Shown here one piece after another: positions 48,187-56,976 of a stretch of DNA of 64,000 bases (positions within the stretch are counted from its first letter, which is position 1; every line of letters begins with the position of its first letter). The translations under genes were made by a program, and so were the position numbers. The notes under the pieces are model-generated. The model was not told the DNA's origin and ran no database searches. It saw only the letters and a program-made list of their open reading frames with translations. This DNA comes from Aquamicrobium zhengzhouense (lineage in GTDB: Bacteria; Pseudomonadota; Alphaproteobacteria; Rhizobiales; Rhizobiaceae): NCBI RefSeq assembly GCF_016124105.1, contig NZ_JADGMQ010000002.1, forward strand, positions 310,001 to 374,000, given 5' to 3'.

Positions 48187-48861
48187 ATGGACGATGATTT
48201 TGACGATCTGCTCGGGACACCCGCGCCCGCGCAAGATGATGATTTCGACGACCTGTTCGATGATGACGAACCCGAGGTCGAATATGCCCGTGGCATCGGG
48301 AGCAAAGGCTTCAACAAGAGTCTGACTGCGGCCCATGTGGATCGAGCGCTCAAAGGTGCGCCACCGATCTGGTTCGCAAAGCTGCTGAATATTGGCCGCA
48401 CCACGGTGCAGCGTAAGCTCGAACACCTGACCCCGCGCGTCGTCGGAAATGGCACCAAGCTCTACGATCCGCGCGAGGCGCTGCCTTTCCTCGTTCAGCC
48501 CCATGACCTGAAAAAGCACATCGCGCAGATGAACCCTCGCGATCTGCCTGAGCGGCTGCGCAAGGAATACTGGACCGCCCGCAAGGTGGAGCAGCAGGTG
48601 CGCCGGGAAAGCGGCGACCTCTGGCACAGCGTTGATGTGGCGAAATCCCATGGCGACATCCTCAAGCTGGTAAAGGACACGGTGATCCTTTGGGCCGACA
48701 CCATTGACGAGTCCGTGGGCCTGACTTCGCCACAGATAGCTCTTCTCGACGACCTTGTGCGCGACCTGCTCACACAGCTTGCTGACAAGGTGGAGCAATA
48801 CGCCAACAACGACATGACCCTCAGCCACGAGGCCGAATATGCCGATGACGAGGACCTGTGA
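48187..48861 (+). CDS. Terminase small subunit, Nu1-like
   Basis: The 224-residue product begins with an acidic run rich in Asp (DDDFDDLLGTP and a second DDDFDDLFDDDE), then a DNA-binding part with APPIWFAKLLNIGRTTVQRKLEHLTP that fits a winged helix, and a long helical C-terminal half. Its place directly before the large terminase, with stop and start overlapping by one base (TGATG), supports the role of phage packaging small subunit, which recognises the packaging site and stimulates the ATPase. Sequence similarity to known Nu1 proteins is distant. Confidence 0.8.
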   Translation: MDDDFDDLLGTPAPAQDDDFDDLFDDDEPEVEYARGIGSKGFNKSLTAAHVDRALKGAPPIWFAKLLNIGRTTVQRKLEHLTPRVVGNGTKLYDPREALPFLVQPHDLKKHIAQMNPRDLPERLRKEYWTARKVEQQVRRESGDLWHSVDVAKSHGDILKLVKDTVILWADTIDESVGLTSPQIALLDDLVRDLLTQLADKVEQYANNDMTLSHEAEYADDEDL

Positions 48862-50984
48862 TGAAAACCCTCGGCGGCATTATCAAATCGACCCTCTCGG
48901 TCGTTCGCCCTTCTGAGAAGCTGACCATTTCCCAATGGGCGGCGAAGCGGCGCTATATCAACGTCCCCGGCGCGCACGTTGGCCTGTGGAGCGCAGACAA
49001 GACCCCATATCTGCCTGAACCCTTGGACACGCTGGGAAGCCTCGACTTCACCGCGATGGTGTTCGTCGGGCCCGCGCGGACGGGTAAGACCGACATGATG
49101 TTCAACTGGATGGGGTACACCGCCGACAACGATCCAGCCGACATGCTGATCTATGGCATGACGCAGAGCCGCGCCGAGGAAATCGGCAAGAGCGAGTGGA
49201 ACAAATTCGTCGCGGCCAAGCGCCCTGACGAAGAGCGCTCGATCATTCAGCGCCTTCTGCGCCCCGGCAAACAGAACGTCCTCGACAAGTATTGGCTCAA
49301 CGGCACCGAGACGATGTTCCGCTGGCCCTCGATCACCGAGCTTTCGGGTAAGACCAAGCCGCGCGTCTGGATCGAGGACTATGACCGTATCCAGCCTGAT
49401 CCTGACGACATCGACAAACAGGGCACCGCGTTCGACCTCGCGCGCAAGCGGACGACCACCTTCAAACGCTTCGCCATGACCGGCATCGAGGCGTCACCCG
49501 GCTTCGAGGTCTCCGACCCAAACTGGATCGCAGCGACACCTCATGAGGCCCCGCCAACCAAAGGCATCCTCGGCATTTACAACCGTGGTGACCGCCGCCG
49601 CTGGTATTGGCGCTGCCCGCACTGCAATGAGGCGTTCATCCCGCAGTTCAAGCTCTTGGCTTGGCCCGATGAGGGCGAGAACCTTGAGCGCTCCGAGCAG
49701 GTCTACATGGTCTGCCCGCAGAATGGCTGCGTCATCACCCCCGATCAGAAGTTCGAGTTGAACAAGAATGGCCGGTGGATCAAGGAAGGTCAGACGTGGA
49801 ACGAGGATGGCTCGATCACCGGCAAGGCGCGGCGCAGCGAGATCGCATCCTTCTGGATGGAAGGACCCGCCGCTGGTTTCCAGACATGGCAGGGCTTGGT
49901 CCTGAACTATCTCGACGCCATGGACGAATACCGGCGCTCGGGCTCTGAGGGTCCGCTCAAAAAGACCATGAACACCGACCAAGGTGTGCCCTACGAAAAG
50001 CCCAAGGACGAGAACGCGCGCCTGCCCGAAGTGCTCAAGGCCCGCGCCGAGGACTGGGGTGCAGGTCATTCCTTCGAGAGCAAAGAGCCGACTGTGCCCG
50101 AGTGGGTGCGCTTCCTCGTTGCGACCGTCGATATTCAGGCGCGCAGTTTCGTGGTGCAGGTCACCGGCTTTGGCGAATATGGCGAGATGACCCTCGTGGA
50201 CATGTTCAAAATCCGCATGTCGAACCGCGTGGATGAGAAGGACGCCCGCCGCCCGCTGCTGCCGATTGACCCTGCCGCGCACGCCGAGGACTGGGACATG
50301 CTCATCCCCGAGGTGATCGAGAAGACCTATCCGCTGGCCGATGGCTCCGGTCGCCGGATGCCGATCAAGATCAGCGGCTCGGACTCTGCCGGTAAGGACG
50401 GCTTCACCACCAACGCGGTCGCCTTCTGGCAACGCCTGCGCGACGATCCCGAGGGGCGCAACTATCACCGCCGCTTCCACCTCCTCAAGGGTGACCACCC
50501 GCGCGACGGGCAATGGCTTCGCTTGCAGTCGTTCTATGACAGCAACACCAATGGCAACATGGCCTTCCTGCGCGGTAAGATTCCCTATCAGCGCCTCAAC
50601 TCGAACGCGCTCAAGGACCGGCTGAACGTCATCCTGATGCGCTCCGATCCGGGCGGCGCGCGCTTCCGCTTCCCCACATGGGCCCCGAACTTCTTCTACA
50701 CCCAGCTTTGCGCTGAGAACCGGGTGTCGGGTAAGGGCTGGGTCGCCCCGAGCGGCAAGCGCAACGAGGCATTTGACCTTAGCTACTACAGCATCGCCCT
50801 TTGCCTCATGCCCGAGATCGCGCTCGACCGCATCAAATGGGATGAGCCGGATCGGGTGCCGGGTTGGGCGAAGCCGTGGGCTGAGAATGATTTCATCATC
50901 CAGCCGGATGGCGAGGTAATCTTCATGCAGAAACCGCCGGTGGATCGTAAGCAACTCGAAGACGCCGCAAGTGAGTGGGTCTAA
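48861..50984 (+). CDS. Terminase large subunit, lambda gpA family
   Basis: The motor and nuclease that packages phage DNA into the prohead and cuts cohesive ends. The 707-residue product has the Walker A motif GPARTGKTD at 70-78, an acidic motif II region in WIEDYDRI, and the gpA-type zinc-finger-like CPHC and CPQNGC pairs in the middle (about 252-292). The C-terminal nuclease part includes VATVDIQARSFVVQV, DSAGKDGFTT and SYYSIALCL. The ATG overlaps the small-subunit stop. gpA-type motors usually package with cos ends. Confidence 0.93.
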   Translation: MKTLGGIIKSTLSVVRPSEKLTISQWAAKRRYINVPGAHVGLWSADKTPYLPEPLDTLGSLDFTAMVFVGPARTGKTDMMFNWMGYTADNDPADMLIYGMTQSRAEEIGKSEWNKFVAAKRPDEERSIIQRLLRPGKQNVLDKYWLNGTETMFRWPSITELSGKTKPRVWIEDYDRIQPDPDDIDKQGTAFDLARKRTTTFKRFAMTGIEASPGFEVSDPNWIAATPHEAPPTKGILGIYNRGDRRRWYWRCPHCNEAFIPQFKLLAWPDEGENLERSEQVYMVCPQNGCVITPDQKFELNKNGRWIKEGQTWNEDGSITGKARRSEIASFWMEGPAAGFQTWQGLVLNYLDAMDEYRRSGSEGPLKKTMNTDQGVPYEKPKDENARLPEVLKARAEDWGAGHSFESKEPTVPEWVRFLVATVDIQARSFVVQVTGFGEYGEMTLVDMFKIRMSNRVDEKDARRPLLPIDPAAHAEDWDMLIPEVIEKTYPLADGSGRRMPIKISGSDSAGKDGFTTNAVAFWQRLRDDPEGRNYHRRFHLLKGDHPRDGQWLRLQSFYDSNTNGNMAFLRGKIPYQRLNSNALKDRLNVILMRSDPGGARFRFPTWAPNFFYTQLCAENRVSGKGWVAPSGKRNEAFDLSYYSIALCLMPEIALDRIKWDEPDRVPGWAKPWAENDFIIQPDGEVIFMQKPPVDRKQLEDAASEWV

Positions 50985-51030
50985 TCAACATTTGGTTGAT
51001 ACTAATACAGCCGATCAACAACTTGTTGCA
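50984..51030. repeat. Phage intergenic sites 3 and 4
   Basis: ATCAAC-N5-GTTGAT (50984-51000), a perfect copy that overlaps the terminase stop codon, and ATCAAC-N5-GTTGCA (51014-51030), 55 bases before the gpW gene. The two are 30 bases apart centre to centre, about three helical turns. Confidence 0.7.
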
Positions 51031-51084
51031 TGGTAAACTAAAACTGGGTTATACGGGCAAGTAACCCATGGAGTTAATGCTCGT

Positions 51085-51300
51085 ATGACCACCTATGTCA
51101 CTCAGGAGATGCTGAACGAGGCGCGCCAAGCCCGTCATCGCCTGCTCACTGGCGGCGGGGTCTATCAGTTCCGTGATCAGAACGGCGAACAGGTCTCCTA
51201 CGCGAAAACCGATCTCCCCAAACTCGACGCCTACATCCGCTGGCTCGAAACCGAACTTGGCGTCGGCATCCCCGTGCCTGTGATGAAGGTGTGGATGTGA
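51085..51300 (+). CDS. Head-tail joining protein, gpW-like
   Basis: A 71-residue product with the gpW pattern: YVTQEMLNEARQARHRLLTGGG, then VSYAKTDLPKLDAYIRWLETELG. In lambda, gpW binds the portal after packaging and prepares the head for the tail. Size and position between terminase and portal are as expected. Its stop overlaps the portal start (TGATG). Confidence 0.9.
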   Translation: MTTYVTQEMLNEARQARHRLLTGGGVYQFRDQNGEQVSYAKTDLPKLDAYIRWLETELGVGIPVPVMKVWM

Positions 51301-52985
51301 TGACGGTCAAGCTCGATAAAGAATCCGAAGAATTGCTCGGCACGCACACTGCCGACAATCCCCCCGTGGTTGATGGTTTCAGGGTGCCTGCGACCACGGG
51401 GCGCGAATTGGCTATCGCCGGTGACGCCTATGAAGGTGCGTCCCGCTTTAGCACGGAGCTTGGCTCCTACCAGCCCGCCACCCGCTCGGCGGATCAGGAC
51501 ATCGCCCCTGCCAAACGTCTGGCGGATGCTCGCTCCCGCGATCTGACGCGCAATGACGCCTATATCCGTGGCGGCGTCACCCTGCGCAAAGACAACATTG
51601 TCGGCTCTTACTTCATGCTGAACGCTCAGCCCAACAGCTTCCAGCTTTTCGGCAAGGAAGATGCAAAGTGGGAAGAGGAGTTTCAGGAAGAGGTCGAGGA
51701 GAAGTTCGCGGCCTATGTCGAGAGCCCGCGCAACTGGCTTGACGCGAGCGGTCACAGCACGCTGACCCAGATGGTCCGCATGGCCATCGAGCAGCACACC
51801 GTTCATGGCGAGGTGCTTGCCTCGGTCGAATGGCTGCGCGCCGGTCGCCGCCCGTTCCACACTGCGATCCAGATGATCGACGTGGACCGCCTGAGCACGC
51901 CGCCCGAGCAGAGCGGCAACCCGAACATCGTGATGGGCGTCGAACTGGGCCCAGTCTGGCATGAGCCGGTGGCCTATCACTTCCGCAAGGCGCATCCGTC
52001 CGACTGGTCCACGCCGAACTCGTTCCAGTGGCGTCGTCAGCCTAAGGAACTGCCGTGGGGTCGTCTTCAGATGATCCACCTTTTCGAGCAGTTCCGACCG
52101 GCCCAGACGCGCGGCATCGGCACGATGATCACGGCCATCCCAGAGATGAAGATGAGCCGCCAGTTCCGCGACGTGGTGCTGCAAAACGCCATCGTCAACG
52201 CGACCTATGCCGCGACCATCGAGTCCGACAGCTTCGACGCCAGCACGATCTTCGCCCAGTTGGGCGGCACCGACTTCCCGCCCGAGAAGGTGATGGAAGC
52301 GATGATGGCGATGTCCAAGGGCTACTACGAGATGGTCGCCTCGACGGTCGGCAAGTCCAAGAACCTGCAAATCGGGGGCGTCAAAATCCCGTGGCTCCCA
52401 CCGGGCTCGAAGCTGAACCTTCAGGGTGCAGGTCAAGGTGGCCCGCTTGGCACCGACTTTGAATCCTCGCTGCACCGCGCAATGGCAACGGCCTTCGGCG
52501 TCTCTTATGAGCAGTGGTCCAAGGATTATTCCAAGACCAACTACTCGTCCTACAAGGGCGCGATGACCGAGACCTACAAAGCGATGGCCTCGATCAAGAA
52601 GGCCGTGGCCGACACATTCGCCTCGTGGGTCTATCGCCTCTGGCTCGAAGAGGCCCTGAACCAAGGTCAGATCACCTCGATCCGCCGCAACATGCCCTCG
52701 TGGTACGAGGGGCAGAACGAGGAATGGTACTCCGATTGCGACTGGGTTGGTGCTTCGCGCGGTCAGGTTGACGAGGTGAAGGAAACCGAAGCTGCGATCC
52801 TGCGCATCGACAATGGCTTGTCTGATCTCAAGACCGAGAACGCCCGCCTTGGCCGCGACTGGCGTAAAGGTCTGCGTCAGATGAAGCGCGAGATGGAGTG
52901 GAAAGAGTTCTACGGCGTCATGCAGGAAGAGAAGATGAAGGAAGCCGCTTCCACGACCGCCGCCAAAAAGGATGCCAAGAAATGA
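51300..52985 (+). CDS. Portal protein, lambda gpB family
   Basis: The dodecameric portal at one head vertex through which DNA enters. The 561-residue product has the family pattern (PF05136): TRNDAYIRGGVTLRKDNIVGS near the start, IDVDRLSTPPEQSGN with GVELGPVWHEPVAYHF in the middle, and a C-terminal third ending in a Lys/Ala-rich tail. SYEQWSKDYSKTNYSSYKGAM is typical. The ATG at 51300 gives one-base overlap with gpW; a GTG at 51291 is also in frame. Its own stop overlaps the protease start. Confidence 0.94.
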   Translation: MTVKLDKESEELLGTHTADNPPVVDGFRVPATTGRELAIAGDAYEGASRFSTELGSYQPATRSADQDIAPAKRLADARSRDLTRNDAYIRGGVTLRKDNIVGSYFMLNAQPNSFQLFGKEDAKWEEEFQEEVEEKFAAYVESPRNWLDASGHSTLTQMVRMAIEQHTVHGEVLASVEWLRAGRRPFHTAIQMIDVDRLSTPPEQSGNPNIVMGVELGPVWHEPVAYHFRKAHPSDWSTPNSFQWRRQPKELPWGRLQMIHLFEQFRPAQTRGIGTMITAIPEMKMSRQFRDVVLQNAIVNATYAATIESDSFDASTIFAQLGGTDFPPEKVMEAMMAMSKGYYEMVASTVGKSKNLQIGGVKIPWLPPGSKLNLQGAGQGGPLGTDFESSLHRAMATAFGVSYEQWSKDYSKTNYSSYKGAMTETYKAMASIKKAVADTFASWVYRLWLEEALNQGQITSIRRNMPSWYEGQNEEWYSDCDWVGASRGQVDEVKETEAAILRIDNGLSDLKTENARLGRDWRKGLRQMKREMEWKEFYGVMQEEKMKEAASTTAAKKDAKK

Positions 52986-54292
52986 ACAACCCATTCCTCG
53001 CCACCTTCGAGAACCAGCCAGCGATGATCAGTCTCGGGACCGAGGCTCGGTTTAAGGCATTCCTCGACAAGGCCGTCTCGACGCTGGACACCATTGAGGC
53101 CAACACCTCGCCGGTGACGATGCAGGACGAGTTCTGGCCGACCGCCGATAGCTGGATGTCAGCCTACCGCCCGTATGTGGTGAAGAGCGGCATCCTGATG
53201 ATCCCCGTCAAAGGCGTGCTGCTGAACGACTTCGGCTACGCGCTCGGGAACTGGGCGACAGGCTATACCTACATCGCCAAGGCGTTCGACCGAGGACTTG
53301 CTGACCCCGAGGTGAAGGGTATTGCGTTCGTCATCGACTCGGGCGGCGGTGCTGTCGCTGGCAACTTCGATCTGGTGGACCGCATCTACGGTGCGCGCGG
53401 CCAGAAACCGACCCGCGCATTTGCTTCTGAGCACGCCTATTCGGCTGCTTATTCAATTGCAAGTGCCGCAGACAACATTGTAGTGTCCAGAACTGGTGGG
53501 GTTGGTTCCATCGGTGTGGTCACCTCCCACTTTGACATGTCAAAGCGCGTTGAGGCTGAGGGCTACAAGGTCACCTTCATCCACTTCGGAAAGCACAAGG
53601 TTGACGGCAACTCGTATGAGGCGCTGCCCCCCGAAGTGAAGGAACGCATCCAAGGGCGCATCGACACCCTTGGGCAAGTCTTCGTGTCCACCGTGGCACG
53701 GAACCGAGGCATGAAAGAGAAGGCCGTTCGGGACACCGAGGCTCTTACCTTCACTGCCGACGAAGCCCTGTCCAATGGCTTGGCCGACTCCATCGGCTCG
53801 CTTGAGGACGCAATCGTAGCGTTCGCTACTGACCTGTCCAAAACGGAGGACGACAACATGTTTACTCAGGAACAGTTGGACGCTGCTGTTGCAACGGCAA
53901 CCGCATCGGCCAAGGAAGAAGGTAAGAATGAAGGTATGAACGCAGGTGTCGCTCAAGAGCGTGCTCGCGTCTCGGCCATCGTGACCTCGGAAGCGGGTGC
54001 TGCCCGTCCGAAGGCTGCAATGAAAATGGCGCTGAACGAAAAGTTCGCCGCTCTGGACGCTGACGCCATCGTCGAACTTCTGGCTGAACTGCCGGAAGAA
54101 AAGGCCGAAGCTCCTGCCCCCGCTGCCGCCGAAGTCCCCAAAGGCAAAGATGGTGCTGCGGCTGACTTCAAGACCGCCATGGACAAAGCCGAGCATCCGC
54201 AAGCAGGCGCTCCCGGCGAGAAGCAACCCGACAAGTCGAGTGCCCGTGCCGCCGCCGCTCTCGGTGCCATCGGCGTGAACTACAAGCAATAA
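52982..54292 (+). CDS. Prohead protease, S49 (ClpP/SppA) type, with scaffold tail
   Basis: The 436-residue product has an S49 peptidase domain (about 60-290): DSGGG at 119-123, Ser154 in AYSAAY as nucleophile and Lys206 in GKHKVDGN as base. From residue 293 the tail is rich in Ala, Glu and Lys and looks like a scaffold; a separate internal start produces it alone (53858). This is the layout of lambda gpC with Nu3. The protease matures the head after assembly. The ATG overlaps the portal stop by four bases. Confidence 0.93.
   Translation: MNNPFLATFENQPAMISLGTEARFKAFLDKAVSTLDTIEANTSPVTMQDEFWPTADSWMSAYRPYVVKSGILMIPVKGVLLNDFGYALGNWATGYTYIAKAFDRGLADPEVKGIAFVIDSGGGAVAGNFDLVDRIYGARGQKPTRAFASEHAYSAAYSIASAADNIVVSRTGGVGSIGVVTSHFDMSKRVEAEGYKVTFIHFGKHKVDGNSYEALPPEVKERIQGRIDTLGQVFVSTVARNRGMKEKAVRDTEALTFTADEALSNGLADSIGSLEDAIVAFATDLSKTEDDNMFTQEQLDAAVATATASAKEEGKNEGMNAGVAQERARVSAIVTSEAGAARPKAAMKMALNEKFAALDADAIVELLAELPEEKAEAPAPAAAEVPKGKDGAAADFKTAMDKAEHPQAGAPGEKQPDKSSARAAAALGAIGVNYKQ
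53858..54292 (+). CDS. Internal scaffolding protein, Nu3-like
   Basis: An in-frame ATG at residue 293 of the protease gene is preceded by GGAGGA at 53845-53850, seven bases away, a far better site than is expected by chance. It would produce a 144-residue protein (MFTQEQLDAAVATATASAKE at its start) made of charged helix and an Ala/Pro/Lys tail, as expected for a scaffold that guides capsid assembly and is then removed. The case rests on the ribosome site and on the lambda precedent. Confidence 0.75.
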   Translation: MFTQEQLDAAVATATASAKEEGKNEGMNAGVAQERARVSAIVTSEAGAARPKAAMKMALNEKFAALDADAIVELLAELPEEKAEAPAPAAAEVPKGKDGAAADFKTAMDKAEHPQAGAPGEKQPDKSSARAAAALGAIGVNYKQ

Positions 54293-54317
54293 CCAACCGG
54301 CCTGAAGGAGAAGCCAA

Positions 54318-54764
54318 ATGGCTATCAACACCCCCTACCTCGCCCATCTGGCCGGTTTTCCGGGCCAGTGGTCTGACGAGATCAACCCCGTTCGCGAGGG
54401 CCTGATCCTGAACAACCCCGATGTCGTCACGGTGGACATGACCATCGCGGCCTCGCAGACCATCGCGGAATACACCCCGGTCGGCCTCAACGCCGCTGGC
54501 GATCTGGTTCCGGCTGTCTGGGCCGCTGATGAGACCGCAGTGAAACCTGTTGGCATCACGCTGTTCCCGATCACCACTCCGGCAGGGACGCCGCTGAAAG
54601 GCGTGCCGATCCTGATCCAAGGTGGTCTGAACGTGGACATGATCAAATGGCCTGTATCGTTCGACACCTTTGAGAAGAAGCTCGAAGCGTTCCGTGGCGC
54701 TCCGACGCCGACCAATATCGTGGTCAAGAAAGCGTACCTCGGCGCAACCGTGGCCCAACCGTAA
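54318..54764 (+). CDS. Head decoration protein, gpD-like
   Basis: The 148-residue product fits the lambda gpD family: a mostly beta protein with DVVTVDMTIAASQTIAEYTPVGL, AVKPVGITLF and VPILIQGGLNVDMIKWP. Trimers bind outside the expanded head and stabilise it against internal DNA pressure. GGAGAAG precedes the ATG, and the gene sits between protease and capsid genes as in lambda. Confidence 0.88.
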   Translation: MAINTPYLAHLAGFPGQWSDEINPVREGLILNNPDVVTVDMTIAASQTIAEYTPVGLNAAGDLVPAVWAADETAVKPVGITLFPITTPAGTPLKGVPILIQGGLNVDMIKWPVSFDTFEKKLEAFRGAPTPTNIVVKKAYLGATVAQP

Positions 54765-54800
54765 GCCGCTCGACGGCCCGATTTTTACAGGAGATACCAA

Positions 54801-55898
54801 ATGGCTATCGAGCTTTGGACCCCCAATGATCTCTACGCGCTGCGGCGCGATGATCGCATGGACGATGTTCCGTCCTACTGGCTGGACGAGCATTTCAATG
54901 CCGACCACTATGCTGAGGACGGCGAAGTCCGCTTCGGTGATCTGGAAGAATCGACCCGCTTCCTCGCACCGTTCGTCCTGCCCTATGAGCAGGGCAAGGC
55001 CATGCAGCACATGGAGCCCGAGAGCGTCGAGGCGTTCCGCGTGCCGTACATCAAGCTGAAGAACGCTGTTCGCCCGGAAGATGCCAAGAACATCAAGCCG
55101 AGCGACATCTTCCGCAACGGTGGTCAGCCGCCGAGCCTCGAAACGCGCTTCGACGCCCGCGTTGCTGAACTGGATCGTCGCCATCGCCGCGCGATCCGTA
55201 TGCGTGAAGCATGGATGGCCGCTCGTGCGATCATCGACGGTAAAGTCCAGATCGACTTCGAGCGCGATCAGGGCGCAGCCAGCCCGTCCGTTCTGCTGGA
55301 CTTCGGGCGCGATGCTTCGCTGAACGTGGTCAAGACCGCAGACTTCTGGAACGACCCCGACACCCCGATCCTCGACGATCTGGAATCGTGGCTGAACCGC
55401 ATGTACCTGATCCACGGTGGCGGCTCGGGCTCCCGCCTGACTGTCGGCGCTCAGGTGGCCGGTGTGTTCCGCAAGAACAAGCAGGTCCTCGACATGCTGG
55501 ACACCAAATACTACGGCGCGCCGGAAGGCGTCTCGATCAACCGTGGTATCAACCGCATCTCGCAGCCGCGCACCTACATCGGTCGTCTGGAATCGGGCCT
55601 TGAAGTCTGGTCCTACAAGGACACCATCGACGTTCCGACCGTTGGTGGCGGCAAGCAGCGCGTCGATCTCTTCAACGAGAAAGACATTCTGCTCGAAGCT
55701 CCCGGCGCAACCGGCGTCCGCGTCCGTGGCCCGATCTTCGACACCAAGGCCATCGAGTCTGGTCAGGTCGCGGCTGAGGTCTTTGCAAAGATGTGGGAGA
55801 CCGAGGACCCCGGCGAGAAGTGGCTGATGCACCAAGCATCGTTCCTGCCGGTGCCGCTCTACCCGAACCGCACCCTCAAGGCGCGCGTTCTCGCTTGA
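54801..55898 (+). CDS. Major capsid protein, gpE-like
   Basis: The 365-residue product has the gpE family pattern (PF03864): WTPNDLYALRRDDRMDDVPSYWLDEHF at the start, LAPFVLPYEQGKAM, a central KADFW-like segment, and a C-terminus ending FLPVPLYPNRTLKARVLA. It forms the HK97-fold shell. AGGAGAT lies before the ATG. A terminator-like hairpin follows the stop codon. Confidence 0.93.
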   Translation: MAIELWTPNDLYALRRDDRMDDVPSYWLDEHFNADHYAEDGEVRFGDLEESTRFLAPFVLPYEQGKAMQHMEPESVEAFRVPYIKLKNAVRPEDAKNIKPSDIFRNGGQPPSLETRFDARVAELDRRHRRAIRMREAWMAARAIIDGKVQIDFERDQGAASPSVLLDFGRDASLNVVKTADFWNDPDTPILDDLESWLNRMYLIHGGGSGSRLTVGAQVAGVFRKNKQVLDMLDTKYYGAPEGVSINRGINRISQPRTYIGRLESGLEVWSYKDTIDVPTVGGGKQRVDLFNEKDILLEAPGATGVRVRGPIFDTKAIESGQVAAEVFAKMWETEDPGEKWLMHQASFLPVPLYPNRTLKARVLA

Positions 55899-55904
55899 TG
55901 AACC

Positions 55905-55942
55905 GATTGGCCCACTGTTATGGTGGGCCAATCAACCTTTTG
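55905..55942 (+). terminator. Terminator after the capsid gene
   Basis: GATTGGCCCAC (55905-55915) and GTGGGCCAATC (55923-55933) form an 11-bp stem with a 7-base loop and are followed by AACCTTTTG. The right arm overlaps an ATCAAC-type site. Confidence 0.75.
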
Positions 55943-55977
55943 TAGATCAGGCATGGAAGGATCACCCCAATGTTGAT
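55931..55977. repeat. Phage intergenic sites 5 and 6
   Basis: ATCAAC-N5-GTAGAT (55931-55947) and ATCACC-N5-GTTGAT (55961-55977), each 11 of 12 to the consensus. The centres are 30 bases apart, as for sites 3 and 4. Site 6 covers the start codon of the next gene (ATG at 55970). Confidence 0.7.
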
Positions 55978-56272
55978 CAAAGCACTCACCTCCATCGAAG
56001 GTTCGCGCAAGTCGCAGAACCCCGTCATCAACCCGAACTCCGTGTTCGAGGCCGATGACAAGACCGCCAAGCGTCTGCTCGATATGGGCGCTGCTCGTGA
56101 GGCCACCAAAGAGGACATCGCTCTGGCGAAGGTCCATGGCCTGATGATCGAGACCGCCGACAAGCCCGCGCCCGACACTGGCAAGGCTGACACCAAACCC
56201 GCCGCCGCAAAGGGCGCTGACAAGCCCAAAACCGATGCGAAGCCGGACGCCAAGTCCGACGATCCGCTCTGA
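55970..56272 (+). CDS. Small head protein with repeat-type N-domain
   Basis: The 100-residue product has an N-terminal domain (about 1-58, with SVFEADDKTAKRLLDMGAAREATKED) and a Lys/Asp/Pro/Ala-rich tail that should be unstructured. The domain resembles small phage proteins found between capsid and tail genes. It is related to the product of the next gene, so the pair arose by duplication. A role in head completion, like lambda gpFI, is inferred from position only. Confidence 0.7.
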   Translation: MLIKALTSIEGSRKSQNPVINPNSVFEADDKTAKRLLDMGAAREATKEDIALAKVHGLMIETADKPAPDTGKADTKPAAAKGADKPKTDAKPDAKSDDPL

Positions 56273-56288
56273 TCCATAGGAGATCGTA

Positions 56289-56576
56289 ATGGCTAAGATG
56301 TACGCCCTTCACCAGATCATCCTCGAAGATGACAAGGTGGTTCCCCGTCACACCGTCTTTGACGCCACGCCTGCACAGGCCAAGCAGTTCGATGCGCTGA
56401 AAGCCGCACGTCCTGCGACCGCTGAAGAAGTTGCTGAGGCCAAGGAAGCTGCCGCGAAAGCGGATGGCAGTGCCTTTGCTGAAGGCCCGTCGCCCAATGA
56501 TCCGTCGCCTGCTGACAACCTGAAGCCCGCCTCGGGCGCGCCGGGTGATCCGCAGTCGCCGCCGAAGGGTAAGTAA
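56289..56576 (+). CDS. Small head protein, paralogue of the preceding one
   Basis: The 95-residue product has TVFDATPAQAKQFDALKAARPATAEE, which aligns with the same region of the preceding protein, and a Pro/Ala/Gly-rich tail (GPSPNDPSPADNLKPASG). GGAGATCGT precedes the ATG. The two may form a heteromer or act at successive steps of head completion; both points are inference. Confidence 0.7.
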   Translation: MAKMYALHQIILEDDKVVPRHTVFDATPAQAKQFDALKAARPATAEEVAEAKEAAAKADGSAFAEGPSPNDPSPADNLKPASGAPGDPQSPPKGK

Positions 56577-56577
56577 G

Positions 56578-56976
56578 ATGAGCATCCGCGACATCCGCAG
56601 GACCGCGCGCAGGCAACTGCACGACGCCTTCAAGGTCGCGGTGCTCTATATCCCGCGTGTGGGTAGCCCTGCGCTTCTCCATGCGCGGGATCACACCAAA
56701 TTCCGCGTGAACGCAATCGAGGGCGCTGTGCGATCCGGCAACGGCCAAATGGTCGGTCGTCAGGAGATGGAGCCTTCCATTATCTTCATGCGCGATGAGC
56801 TTGCCGCCAATGGCGTGACGCTCATCCGTGGTGGCGTGATCTCCATCGAACGGGGAGAAGCCTATACGCTCGACAACGCAGAAGCTCCCGACGACATCAC
56901 CGTCAAATGGTTCGTCACGGCCATCAGCAATGAGCGGGAGTTGGCTGAACTACCTGTGCCCGAGGACCTGTCATGA
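56578..56976 (+). CDS. Head-tail joining protein, gpFII-like
   Basis: The 132-residue product is a mixed beta protein with QLHDAFKVAVLYIPRVGSPALLHARDH near the start and TVKWFVTAISNERELAEL at the end. Its place between the small head proteins and the tail genes corresponds to lambda gpFII, which joins head and tail, but the identity is by position and size. The start at 56578 is one base after the previous stop; the stop overlaps the next start by four bases. Confidence 0.7.
   Translation: MSIRDIRRTARRQLHDAFKVAVLYIPRVGSPALLHARDHTKFRVNAIEGAVRSGNGQMVGRQEMEPSIIFMRDELAANGVTLIRGGVISIERGEAYTLDNAEAPDDITVKWFVTAISNERELAELPVPEDLS

Noticed and set aside
49494-55931. Very long leftward frames opposite terminase, portal and capsid genes (49494-50954, 51231-52994, 54168-55931)
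   Set aside because: They mirror well-identified phage genes; their sequences look like reverse reading of biased codons, with no domains or starts.
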